From NCBI RefSeq assembly GCF_003573545.1, contig NZ_QWET01000002.1:248001-312000 (forward strand): a stretch of DNA of 64,000 nucleotides, in the 5' to 3' direction. Under the pieces are notes generated by a model. That model was given only the letters and a program-made list of their open reading frames with translations. It did no database searches and was not told the origin of the DNA. Of the stretch, positions 16,450-24,535 are shown one piece after another. The translations under genes were made by a program, and so were the position numbers. How positions within the stretch are numbered: the first letter of the stretch is position 1; every line of letters begins with the position of its first letter. This DNA comes from Mariniphaga sediminis. GTDB lineage: Bacteria; Bacteroidota; Bacteroidia; Bacteroidales; Prolixibacteraceae.

Positions 16450-17358
16450 TCACCTGTTTTGAAAACTCTCTGCAATCTGATTGGTTTTTTCATCTGCACA
16501 TAATTCAAGGCTAATCTTCCATAACTTATCTTGCATTTCCTTATTCAATACAGCCAAATCTTCTTTGATATCCATAAACTGATTTTTCTTCCAGGTAATA
16601 AGCGTACCGGATCTTTTCAGACTATCTTGCTGGCTTTCAACAAACAGAGGCTTCATTATTCTCCCACACTCCTCTATTGAAATAAATGTTCCAAAAAACT
16701 TCATCAGTGTTACCATTATTCTCATATAACCTGGTATGATATTTATCTGGTTGCTCCACACTGTTTTGGAAATCTCAAACCCGATAAATGATATTTTTGA
16801 ATCCTCGATTTCTCTAAACATACGATGCAACTTAACAAGAAGCATCCTCTTTGCTACCATAGCCTGGTGTATACCCCTTTCGTAACTCCACTTCTTTTCC
16901 ATTTGCATGTCGTCCCAGAATATTTCACCTCTCCTGGTTACGTTAAAAATCACTCTTCCTCCTTTTTTTGATTTTTTAAGTAAGTCCAGCAGGTTTAAGG
17001 TCAGCATAAATTGGGATAAATAATTTACCTGAAAATGTGCATCAAATCCATCTTCGGTTTCAATCCGTTTTGCAGCATACCCCAAACCAGCATTTATAAA
17101 TATGCCATCAAGAAATTCATGTTTTTCGTACATTTCAATTATCGCGCGCTTAACATCACTAAATTTAGTCAGGTCACATAAAATAATAGAAATCTTATTA
17201 TTGGACGTTTCATCATTCAATTCCTTTATCAATGCTTCGCCTAACTCTTTTGAACGGCATAGTATTACTATCTCATGTGCCTGGTTATCCGCATCAGCCA
17301 ATACTTTTGCGACCCCTTTTCCCATTCCATTAGTGCCTCCTGTTATTAATACTTTCAT
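16450..17358 (-). CDS. SDR-fold protein with lost catalytic residues (cassette gene)
   Basis: A 302-residue Rossmann protein. The NAD(P) loop TGGTNGMGKGVAKVLADA, the LCDLT and INAGLGY strands are those of short-chain dehydrogenases of the retinol-dehydrogenase/WWOX type. The catalytic Ser strand reads FNVTRRG and the expected YxxxK is replaced by a stretch ending AMVAK, so neither Ser nor Tyr is in place. It may bind NAD(P)H without classic dehydrogenase chemistry. It sits alone between attC-like repeats B and C. Confidence 0.8.
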   Translation of the reverse strand: MKVLITGGTNGMGKGVAKVLADADNQAHEIVILCRSKELGEALIKELNDETSNNKISIILCDLTKFSDVKRAIIEMYEKHEFLDGIFINAGLGYAAKRIETEDGFDAHFQVNYLSQFMLTLNLLDLLKKSKKGGRVIFNVTRRGEIFWDDMQMEKKWSYERGIHQAMVAKRMLLVKLHRMFREIEDSKISFIGFEISKTVWSNQINIIPGYMRIMVTLMKFFGTFISIEECGRIMKPLFVESQQDSLKRSGTLITWKKNQFMDIKEDLAVLNKEMQDKLWKISLELCADEKTNQIAESFQNR

Positions 17359-17374
17359 AATTTGTTTTTTTAAT

Positions 17375-17525
17375 TAAACACAACGCCAATTTGTATGAGT
17401 AGCGGCAGATTTCATGTCGTTTACGGTCAAAACACAATGCAATTTAAGTGGATTATAAACCTTGATATTTAGTACTTCTCCTGTCATTTCCCCTACTAAA
17501 GTGGATGCTTATTTGTTCTTCAGCT
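17375..17525 (-). repeat. attC-like inverted repeat C (first sequence family)
   Basis: On the minus strand it runs from GAAGAACAAATAAGC, through GAAATGACAGGAG and CAAGGTTTATAATCC, to CTGCCGCTACTCATACAA and GGCGTTGTG. The outer arms AACAAATAAG... and the reverse complement of ...TTTGTATGAGTAGCGG pair imperfectly. Clearly related to B and F. Confidence 0.5.
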
Positions 17526-17530
17526 ACGGA

Positions 17531-18346
17531 CTATCCCAAAGATACATCCAAAAGCATCATTGTCGCAAAGCCAAGCATGGCTCCAATGGTAGATAAATCT
17601 GTCTCATTTCCTCTTTGAGATTCAGGTATTAGCTCCTCAACTACAACAAATATCATTGCTCCTGCTGCAAATGATAGTGCATAGGGCAACAAAGGAGTAA
17701 TTGTCAATACCAGGTAAGCACCAATTACTCCTGCAATCGGTTCAACAATACCAGAAAGTTGACCATAATTAAATGCTTTTAATCTAGAAAAGCCTTCTCG
17801 TCGCATTGGAATAGAAACAGCCGCACCTTCAGGGAAATTTTGTAATCCAATTCCAAAGGCCAAGGCAATAGCTCCTGCCAACATACCCATATCAGGATTA
17901 TTTGCCAATGCTCCGAATGCAACTCCAACAGCCAACCCTTCAGGGATATTATGTAGAGTTATTGCAAGTACAAGCAATACACTTCTTTGCCACGTTGTTT
18001 TAATTCCTTCGGCTTTATCAACAGATAACCCCAAATGCAAGTGGGGTAATATTTTATCGACCAAAAGTAAAAAAGCTCCTCCCGCTAAAAATCCAACCAC
18101 AGCAGGTATCCATGGTAAAGAACCATTTTGTTCGGACATTTCAATTGCAGGTTTTAACAAGGACCAGAAACTAGCTGCAATCATAACTCCAGCGGCAAAA
18201 CCTAGCATAGAATTAAGAATCTTTTGATTGATGGTTTTAAAGAAAAATACCATAGAAGAGCCTAAAGCTGTCATAAACCAGGTAAAAAGTGTTGCTCCCA
18301 AAGCCAGGAGTATAGGATTGTAGTTAAGTAACCATTCTATCTTCAT
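17531..18346 (-). CDS. ZIP-family metal transporter (GufA/ZupT-like)
   Basis: A 271-residue inner-membrane transporter with about eight helices. The two metal-binding helices are visible as HNIPEGLAVGVAFGA (helix 4) and NFPEGAAVSIPMRREG (helix 5), the binuclear site of ZIP proteins, with Asn in place of His in the second. The helix 3-4 loop has a short His run, ILPHLHLG. Imports Zn2+ or another divalent cation (family knowledge). It sits alone between attC-like repeats C and D; whether it arrived as a cassette is uncertain. Confidence 0.92.
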   Translation of the reverse strand: MKIEWLLNYNPILLALGATLFTWFMTALGSSMVFFFKTINQKILNSMLGFAAGVMIAASFWSLLKPAIEMSEQNGSLPWIPAVVGFLAGGAFLLLVDKILPHLHLGLSVDKAEGIKTTWQRSVLLVLAITLHNIPEGLAVGVAFGALANNPDMGMLAGAIALAFGIGLQNFPEGAAVSIPMRREGFSRLKAFNYGQLSGIVEPIAGVIGAYLVLTITPLLPYALSFAAGAMIFVVVEELIPESQRGNETDLSTIGAMLGFATMMLLDVSLG

Positions 18347-18422
18347 ATTCTCAATTTCACAGGTTTATTACCTGGTAAATGTACATCTATTTTCTTTCTG
18401 TTATTCAACATAGTATGAACTT

Positions 18423-18584
18423 CCGAAAGTAACGAATGGTCATTTGTATGTTGTCATTGCGAATTTCAGAGCGCGTTCATGTCCGGTATATGATAGTCAG
18501 GAAAGGAACCGAGACAACGCACCGCACGAACCCCTGAACTTACAACTATCACGTCTATCTTGTATTCACATTGTTGTGTTTAGT
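18423..18584 (-). repeat. attC-like inverted repeat D
   Basis: The 5' arm (minus strand) overlaps the last codons of the DUF2867 gene. The other end reads GCAATGACAACATACAAATG then ACCATTCGTTACTTTCGG. That distal half matches repeat J (GCAACGACAGCTTACAAGTG, then ACCATTACC), so D and J share an R' arm family. The arms are only partly complementary. Confidence 0.5.
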
Positions 18585-19994
18585 TAATTCTTTTATTAAC
18601 CCTTTAAATATTAATCCATGTAATGGGAATACTAAATACCAGTAAGCCCTCCCTAATAATCCTTTCGGACGAAATGTAGCTGTTTGAATAAGAATGTCAC
18701 CCTTTATTTGAAATTCCAGCCAAGCCTCTCCGGGTAATTTCATTTCTGCAAACAAAAGTAATCGCTTTTCATTTTTGCTAGCATAAAGTACTCGCCAAAA
18801 ATCAAGAGTATCACCAGCGTGAATTTGATTCAAACTCGTCCGGCCTCTTCTTAAACCTACACCACCAAATATTTTATCAATAAATCCTCTAATTTCCCAT
18901 AACCAATTGGCATAGTACCAACCTGTCTCTCCTCCTATCATCCAAATTTTTTCGATGCAGCTTAAATCATCTTTAACTTGTTTCTTACGAATATCTTTAA
19001 AACAACCATATTCGGGCACATTGATATAATCCGAAATTTTATAATCCATCCTGCCGCTTATGGTCGAATCTTTCCAGCTGGAAATAATTTCGTTTTGCTC
19101 AATTTTACTGAATGCTTTTTTGATACATTCTTTATAAGATATTGGATTTAAATGAAGTAACTTGTTAATTTCATTATCTTTTGCAATCACCTCTATTTTC
19201 ATGCTATCAACTAATGAAGTAGCAAGTTTATATGAGGTGGATGTAATAAAATACAACCAGTAAGATGACAGTTTTGGAGTCATTACAGGTATCGTCCATA
19301 TCTTTCTTTTCAGACCACGTACCTGTGCAAAACCCATTAACATTTCTTTGTAGGTTAGTATTTCATTACCTGCAATATCATAGCAATTATTATATGCTTG
19401 AGCATTTCCCAATATCCCGACTAATATTTTAATTACATCAGAAATACCAATTGGTTGACATTTAGTCTTTAACCATTTTGGTGCAATCATAATTGGCAAT
19501 TTCTCAACCAAATCGCGAATAATTTCGAAGGAGGCACTTCCTGAACCAATTATAATTCCTGCCCGAACTGTAGTCAAAGAGAATTTTCCTTTGTTTAATT
19601 CTATTTCCACATTTTTCCTTGAAAGCAGATGTTTTGATAAAGTCTCAGAGTTAACAATACCACTTAAATAAATTACTTGCTTCGCATTAGTTTTATTAAC
19701 TGCCTCCCTAAAGTTTACAGCAGATTGTTTTTCTAATGTATTATAGTTCTTTGAAGTTGACATTGAATGGACTAAATAATAGGCAAAATCAATATCTTGA
19801 GGAATGTTATTAAGCGATTCTTTTTGGGTTAAGTCTAATTCGACAACTTGAATTTTATCCTTGATAGATTCTACAACATGGAATTTATTTTTATCCCTAA
19901 CACAACAAACTACAGAATATCCCCTTTGAACCAGAATCGGCAATAACCTTTTTCCAATGTATCCTGTAGCTCCTGTTAATAAAACTTTTGTCAT
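18555..19994 (-). CDS. SDR oxidoreductase with C-terminal DUF2867 domain
   Basis: A 479-residue cytosolic two-domain protein. Residues 1-230 are an atypical NAD(P)-binding SDR domain with TGATGYIGKRLLPILVQRGY at the start, VVELDLTQ and FAYYLVHSM. Residues about 330-475 match DUF2867: WMIGGETGWYYANWLWEIRG, RRGRTSLNQIHAGDTLDFW and MKLPGEAWLEFQI. Full-length members of this fused family have about 480 residues, so the gene is intact. Substrate unknown; related proteins are annotated as NmrA-like or epimerase-like. Flanked by attC-like repeats D and E. Confidence 0.9.
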   Translation of the reverse strand: MTKVLLTGATGYIGKRLLPILVQRGYSVVCCVRDKNKFHVVESIKDKIQVVELDLTQKESLNNIPQDIDFAYYLVHSMSTSKNYNTLEKQSAVNFREAVNKTNAKQVIYLSGIVNSETLSKHLLSRKNVEIELNKGKFSLTTVRAGIIIGSGSASFEIIRDLVEKLPIMIAPKWLKTKCQPIGISDVIKILVGILGNAQAYNNCYDIAGNEILTYKEMLMGFAQVRGLKRKIWTIPVMTPKLSSYWLYFITSTSYKLATSLVDSMKIEVIAKDNEINKLLHLNPISYKECIKKAFSKIEQNEIISSWKDSTISGRMDYKISDYINVPEYGCFKDIRKKQVKDDLSCIEKIWMIGGETGWYYANWLWEIRGFIDKIFGGVGLRRGRTSLNQIHAGDTLDFWRVLYASKNEKRLLLFAEMKLPGEAWLEFQIKGDILIQTATFRPKGLLGRAYWYLVFPLHGLIFKGLIKELTKHNNVNTR

Positions 19995-19999
19995 ATCAC

Positions 20000-20395
20000 C
20001 CTTTATTTAAACAGTAAATTGTATGAGTAGCAGATTGCGTGGCTTTTACCTGTCAAGTCTAAGAACTAATGGTTTAGAATCTCCTAAAATCATATTTCTA
20101 AAACCATTGTCGTAAAATAAATTTTACGATTCTGTTTGATTTCAAAGGTAATACCCAATATTATAATGACCAAATACCATAACAATCAGTCATTATAGTG
20201 TTTTGTAGTGTCTTTTTTATGCTTGTACACTGTGTTGATACATTTGGCCAAGTGGGTTTCTGTAAAATTTCATGTTCAGTAGGACTAAACAGCTATGTGA
20301 GAATCAGCGAATGGCGCACCACTAAACCTCCGTTATACAATATGCACCGTGTGTAGTTGTTTGTTGATTCATTTACTGCTTTCAAATATCATTCT
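20000..20395 (-). repeat. Composite attC-like region E
   Basis: The right half (about 20250-20365) matches repeat J on the minus strand (GCATATTGTATAACGG, GTTTAGTGGTGCGCCATT, TAGTCCTACTGAACAT). The left half (about 20000-20065) matches the distal arm of repeats B, C and F (AATCTGCTACTCATACAATT). About 190 bp of unrelated AT-rich sequence lies between them. Apparently two half-sites of different families facing each other, perhaps the scar of a lost or fused cassette. No gene is seen in 19995-20403. Confidence 0.5.
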
Positions 20396-20403
20396 ATCAA
20401 AAA

Positions 20404-21459
20404 TTAGTTGCAATCATTTATTAAATGGATATAAAAAGTAGATTCGACAATTCTCCCGATCTTTTTTCTTCTATTCTCATTAAGACTGGTATGCCTTCCA
20501 TTCATAAAGTAAGAATTTTTTATTTCTGGCAGATATTCATTAGAAAAACAATACAGATAATCATCAATTTGGAAATCTCTTAATTTCTCAAGTACTCCGC
20601 TAATCCACGTCTCTATATCAGGGTTCTTAAACCTGGATAATAAAACCATTCTGTGAATAAGGCCGTTTTTGAAATAATCAATTGAGAGTGCTTCATTATA
20701 GAGTGGTAAATGTACGCTCCAACCCATAAAATGATATTTGTTTTGTGGACTTTTAATGAGACCATAACCGTAATCAAAAGACTGATACCTATTGTCTGAA
20801 ACATATTCAAGAATACAATCTATTTTCTTCTTTGTATCTTCAGGTAATTTGTCATAGACATAATAGAAAACGAAAATATCGTAAACCAAAGGCAATACTA
20901 ATTCATTTTTTTCGTAGAGGACAGGGTTGACTAATTTTTTCGTCTTATACTGGCTCGGAATCTTAAAACTGGCGGCGCTTGCATAAATATTGTATTTAGC
21001 TGAAGAGGTAGTAATAAAGTTATACAACGTGTTTATCCTGCTTATAACAGTTTCATAAACGATATCGTCAGAAAAGTTAGCGGCAAAAAGATATCCCGCT
21101 ACTACAAACCGGCACAAAGAATCATAAATGTTATTACTCTCTTTCGTTTTTAAAAAAGCAACATACTTTTTTAAATCGCCATGAGACAATATATCTTCAA
21201 AGGATAGCCCAAAAGATACAAGTTTACCAAACGAATTTTCAAAACAGGAATCGCTACTCCCTAAAATGGTTGTATTGTTTACTTCAGAAGGAATATTTTG
21301 CTTCCAGTATAAAACGGCAGGAAGTTTTAGTAAAGCATCATAACTTTCCCCATACGCGTCATTTCCTGCGACGTTTGAATGTTTTAAAAGTAAATGCTTT
21401 ATCGTTTGTTCACTGTTATTCATTAAGAAGTTAAAACGCTCATTTTTCATATCGGTCAT
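20404..21459 (-). CDS. Unknown mostly helical protein (cassette gene)
   Basis: A 351-residue protein without signal peptide or membrane helix. It begins MTDMKNERFNFLMNNSEQ; Met4 is an alternative start. Segments such as LVLPLVYDIFVFYYVYDKLP, IDCILEYVSDNRYQSFDYGY, HFMGWSVHLPLYNE and LIHRMVLLSRFKNPDIETWI suggest helical hairpins resembling prenyltransferase/terpene-cyclase-like alpha-alpha toroids, but this is only an impression. No catalytic motif was identified. It is AT-rich and is flanked by attC-like repeats E and F, consistent with an acquired cassette. Confidence 0.7.
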   Translation of the reverse strand: MTDMKNERFNFLMNNSEQTIKHLLLKHSNVAGNDAYGESYDALLKLPAVLYWKQNIPSEVNNTTILGSSDSCFENSFGKLVSFGLSFEDILSHGDLKKYVAFLKTKESNNIYDSLCRFVVAGYLFAANFSDDIVYETVISRINTLYNFITTSSAKYNIYASAASFKIPSQYKTKKLVNPVLYEKNELVLPLVYDIFVFYYVYDKLPEDTKKKIDCILEYVSDNRYQSFDYGYGLIKSPQNKYHFMGWSVHLPLYNEALSIDYFKNGLIHRMVLLSRFKNPDIETWISGVLEKLRDFQIDDYLYCFSNEYLPEIKNSYFMNGRHTSLNENRRKKIGRIVESTFYIHLINDCN

Positions 21460-21478
21460 ATTTAGTTTAGGTTATTAT

Positions 21479-21615
21479 ATACAACAGTAACGTGTATGCG
21501 TAGTGGCAGATTGTGTGGTAGTTTCCTGTCAAACCGATACGCAGTTTGAGCAGGCTATAAACCTTGATGTTTATCACATTACCTGCCATTACTTATTACA
21601 AAATGTTGTGTGTAG
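21479..21615 (-). repeat. attC-like inverted repeat F (first sequence family)
   Basis: Minus-strand arms AACATTTTGTAATAAGTAAT-GGCAG and CTGCCACTACGCATACACG-TTACTGTT are complementary apart from a few extrahelical bases, the shape of an attC hairpin. The first arm lies inside the last codons of the metallo-hydrolase gene. Internal motifs match B and C. Confidence 0.62.
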
Positions 21616-22340
21616 TTTTTATATTTATCAATCAACTCTGTCAATTTATTATTAATGTCTCTATCCATAATTCCTCCGTGATAACAAATAATTGTATGAG
21701 GATTTAGACCTTTAATTTTTTCTACTGACTTTATCGCAGATTTAATATCCAATGTAAATGATGGATTTGCAATATTAAACTCTTCATTCTCAATAACCAA
21801 TGAATCACCAGCTATTAATATTTTTGTTTTAGGATAGAATAAAGATATATGTCCTTTTGTATGACCTGGAGTATGAATTACAATGATGTCACGCTCAAAA
21901 TATTCCATATCAACAAGTTCTTTATCTACACTTACTCGCTGAACATTTTTTAACTTCTGTATAAAATTTATCGACCAATCCTTATATTCTGTGGGCATGT
22001 CATCTAGTGTAGATTCTGCTTGAATAAGTCTTTCTGATTTTGTAATACCTGAAACAGAATCTTTTTCATATTCTCCACAGTATATTTTTAAATTCACATT
22101 ATCCTTTTTCAATAATTTAAGACTACCTAAATGGTCATAGTCATCATGTGTAATTATCACTCCTGTTAAATCGTTTATTCCTATTCCAAAAGACTCTAAT
22201 TCTGATTTAAGCTCTTCGAAAGTTTCTTCATATCCGCAGTCAACAAGATAATTACGATTTTCATTTTGTATTAATACTGGGAATATAACTTTATTCTCAC
22301 CATCTATTATTTTTTCAATCTTTAATACATTCAGTTTCAT
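21579..22340 (-). CDS. MBL-fold metallo-hydrolase (cassette gene)
   Basis: A 253-residue cytosolic metallo-beta-lactamase-fold enzyme. Motif I is THDDYDHLGSLK (His65, Asp67, Asp69, His70), where the usual second His is Asp, a known variant. Further ligands are HTPGHTKGHISLF, AGDSLVIE and ICYHGG. The length suits glyoxalase-II-like or lactonase-like hydrolases; substrate unknown. The unit is bounded by GTTGTGTGTAG (21605-21615) and its approximate reverse complement at 22398-22408. The attC-like arm of F runs through the last ten or so codons, so the C-terminal residues may be set by recombination-site sequence. Confidence 0.87.
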   Translation of the reverse strand: MKLNVLKIEKIIDGENKVIFPVLIQNENRNYLVDCGYEETFEELKSELESFGIGINDLTGVIITHDDYDHLGSLKLLKKDNVNLKIYCGEYEKDSVSGITKSERLIQAESTLDDMPTEYKDWSINFIQKLKNVQRVSVDKELVDMEYFERDIIVIHTPGHTKGHISLFYPKTKILIAGDSLVIENEEFNIANPSFTLDIKSAIKSVEKIKGLNPHTIICYHGGIMDRDINNKLTELIDKYKNYTQHFVISNGR

Positions 22341-22397
22341 TTATCACATAAAATTGTTACGAACTAATTGTCATTGGAAAGCAACTCGTTACTCAAA

Positions 22398-22535
22398 TTA
22401 CACACTACAGTCACTTCTATGTGGTCGGGCGGGATTTCTGGAAGAAATCGTGTCAGACCCGCAGGAAAGTGAGCGCAAGGCCTGACTTGTCAGACCGCCA
22501 AAACTCCCGACTGCCATATGCAATTTGTTGGCGTT
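22398..22535 (-). repeat. attC-like site G (second sequence family)
   Basis: On the minus strand it starts AACGCCAACAAATTGCATAT (R'' arm) and ends AGAAGTGACTGTAGTGTG (R' arm). The inner stem GGCAGTCGGG pairs with CCCGACCAC apart from extrahelical bases. It is about 93% like repeat H over the central 100 bp, including TGACACGATTTCTTCCAGAA. Confidence 0.7.
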
Positions 22536-22562
22536 TCGTTGTTTTGTTTTTTTATTTTTTTC

Positions 22563-23381
22563 TCAGTCAAAGTTTAGTTTAAGTTGATTCTCAATTTTTG
22601 GATGAAATGTCCCAATTATAATAAAAGGGTTGGGAGCAACTAAATGATGTAATTTAGTTGTACCTAAATAGAAATATAAATCTTTTGTTTTAGCAAAATC
22701 ATCCCAATATTTTTTTCTAACATCATCACATGCTGCTTTTTCGTTTCCATCATGCCTCTCCATGCAATTCCAAAACAAAGCACCCAATTCCCAATCTTCA
22801 TTCATTAAAGTACTTACTTTCCCATTTATATCAGAAAAAACAAAACTGAATTTATAGGGTAGTTTTCTAACAACTTCAAAATTCCTTTTTTCCTCAAATA
22901 ATTTTCCTTGTAAGAGGACAGCTTTTTGCTTCGCATTCCATTCACGTTGGCATGGCTCGTATATAAAATCAATAAATTTTGTTGGTTTAAAAATTGCTAG
23001 TGATATATATTTCTCCTTATTTTTAGCTTCGGAGATTAGTAAATTGAGGTCATAGTAAATATTTTTCAAAACCCATTTTTTTCTTTCTTCCCAATTGTTT
23101 TCAGTGCCAATACGACCATAAAAAGTTATAATATCCTCAGCATCTATGTTTACTGGTCGATAACTTTCTTGTCTAAAATCACGAGTATTTTTTACCAAGT
23201 CCATTTCAATCCAGTGGTACTTTTGATACTGTTTATTGTAATCAAGTTTTCTGTAGGGTATTGGATAAATTCTAATCCAATTTCCATCTTCATCTATCCC
23301 TGCAGTGCAGACAAGTTCTTCATATTTCGATGAAACTGATGGATAAGTTTTTACTGTAATGAGGATTTTTCTTTTGGGCAT
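22563..23381 (-). CDS. Conserved hypothetical partner of the DUF488 protein (cassette gene)
   Basis: A 272-residue protein starting MPKRKILITVKTYPS, followed by YEELVCTAGIDEDGNWIRIY and PIPYRKL, a compact N-terminal module. The C-terminal part has WELGALFWNCMERHDGNEKA, DDFAKTKDLYFYLGTTKLHH and NPFIIIGTFHPK. No signal peptide. I have no domain name for it, but such proteins recur next to DUF488 genes. Its ATG overlaps the stop of the DUF488 gene (TAATG), so the two are translationally coupled and form a two-gene cassette between sites G and H. Confidence 0.78.
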   Translation of the reverse strand: MPKRKILITVKTYPSVSSKYEELVCTAGIDEDGNWIRIYPIPYRKLDYNKQYQKYHWIEMDLVKNTRDFRQESYRPVNIDAEDIITFYGRIGTENNWEERKKWVLKNIYYDLNLLISEAKNKEKYISLAIFKPTKFIDFIYEPCQREWNAKQKAVLLQGKLFEEKRNFEVVRKLPYKFSFVFSDINGKVSTLMNEDWELGALFWNCMERHDGNEKAACDDVRKKYWDDFAKTKDLYFYLGTTKLHHLVAPNPFIIIGTFHPKIENQLKLNFD

Positions 23382-24268
23382 TATAAATGTATTATGGGGA
23401 TTTTTGAGTCTAATAAATGTACGGCATTTGCTACTCTAGTTCTATGACATTGTTTTGGCAACGCTTCATAACAAGTTAATGCAACTCTGCCATAAGTTTT
23501 TATTAAACTATGAATTAGTCTAATTTCTTTTTGTTGATTTGGAAGAATTTCTTTTTCATAGTCAACAAATAAATTGTCATAGTCCATTTGAGTGCTAAGA
23601 TTTTTTCTTTTTTCGCTTACAATTCCTAATTCGGGCAGGTGAATATATTTTATGTTAACTGATTCACAAGCATTTTGCAAGGTCTTTTTAGCAAAGCCAT
23701 ATTTTCTGCTTAATGGATTTTTTCTCACATCGCAAAGGATTTTCACATTTTGTTGAATTAACGTATTTAAGTAATTTTCAAGACTTCTTCCTTCATATCC
23801 AATCGTAAAAATTCCTTCAGTTGTAATAGTAGGTTTAAATCGATTAACTATTTCAATTTCCTTTTCATTTAAGTGTTTGGAAACAATTTCACTGTTAATT
23901 GCAAAATATGGATAATTTAAATAGACTTGTCTTATTAACTCGTCGGTGGATAAATTGCCAAATTGCAGTTTTAGCTTTGACAAGATTTTCCTGTCAGTTT
24001 CTTCAATAGTGTGAATAAAATTTGCATGTTCAATATTTGTTTTCCAATTTCTAGTATTTGCTAAATATCCTTCTTTTATCAAAGAATTTTTATCAGCCAT
24101 CGCTTGAAATGAGAAACATCCATATTTGTATGGAACAAAATCATATTTTCTATCCGTTTGTTTTTCTGAGAAAAGGAATAAAATCTTTTGAAAATCAGTT
24201 GCACTTATTTCATTGCCGAATAATTCAACAATAGCAAGTAATATTTTTTTTCTATATAACATTGACAA
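23381..24268 (-). CDS. SocA-like N-terminal domain fused to DUF488 (cassette gene)
   Basis: A 295-residue protein with two parts. Residues 1-70 (YRKKILLAIVELFGNEISAT, FQKILFLFSEKQTDRKYDF, VPYKYGCFSF) look like the SocA/GepA-type antitoxin-associated fold. Residues about 150-295 are DUF488: FTIGYEGRSLENYLNTLIQQ, LCDVRKNPLSRKYGFAKKTL, YIHLPELGIVSEKR and LTCYEALPKQCHRTRVANAV. DUF488 resembles a cysteine/arginine-containing phosphatase-like or nucleic-acid-related domain with no settled function. Met3 is an alternative start. Coupled to the downstream gene; a toxin-antitoxin or defence role is a guess from context. Confidence 0.85.
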   Translation of the reverse strand: MSMLYRKKILLAIVELFGNEISATDFQKILFLFSEKQTDRKYDFVPYKYGCFSFQAMADKNSLIKEGYLANTRNWKTNIEHANFIHTIEETDRKILSKLKLQFGNLSTDELIRQVYLNYPYFAINSEIVSKHLNEKEIEIVNRFKPTITTEGIFTIGYEGRSLENYLNTLIQQNVKILCDVRKNPLSRKYGFAKKTLQNACESVNIKYIHLPELGIVSEKRKNLSTQMDYDNLFVDYEKEILPNQQKEIRLIHSLIKTYGRVALTCYEALPKQCHRTRVANAVHLLDSKIPIIHL

Positions 24269-24389
24269 TTTTTTCTGAATAATTACAAATTTAATTTAAT
24301 TCCTTGTCAACTAAAAAATCTCGACTAATAGTTTGATTTTCAATATTCATTTTTATAAGAAACATCTAATTATCTGTGTTTTACAATGA

Positions 24390-24524
24390 ACACCAACGGT
24401 CACTTGTATGTGGTCGGGCGGGATTTCTGGAAGAAATCGTGTCAGACCCGCAGGAAAGTGGGCGCAAGGTCTGACTTGTCAGACCGCCAAAACCCCCGCC
24501 TGCCATATGCAATTTGTTACCTGC
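24390..24524 (-). repeat. attC-like site H (second sequence family)
   Basis: Minus strand starts GCAGGTAACAAATTGCATAT and ends ACAAGTGACCGTTGGTGTT. The central 100 bp is nearly identical to site G although the outer core bases differ, which is how attC sites of one family in different cassettes behave. Confidence 0.7.
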
Positions 24525-24535
24525 TGTTTTTTTAT

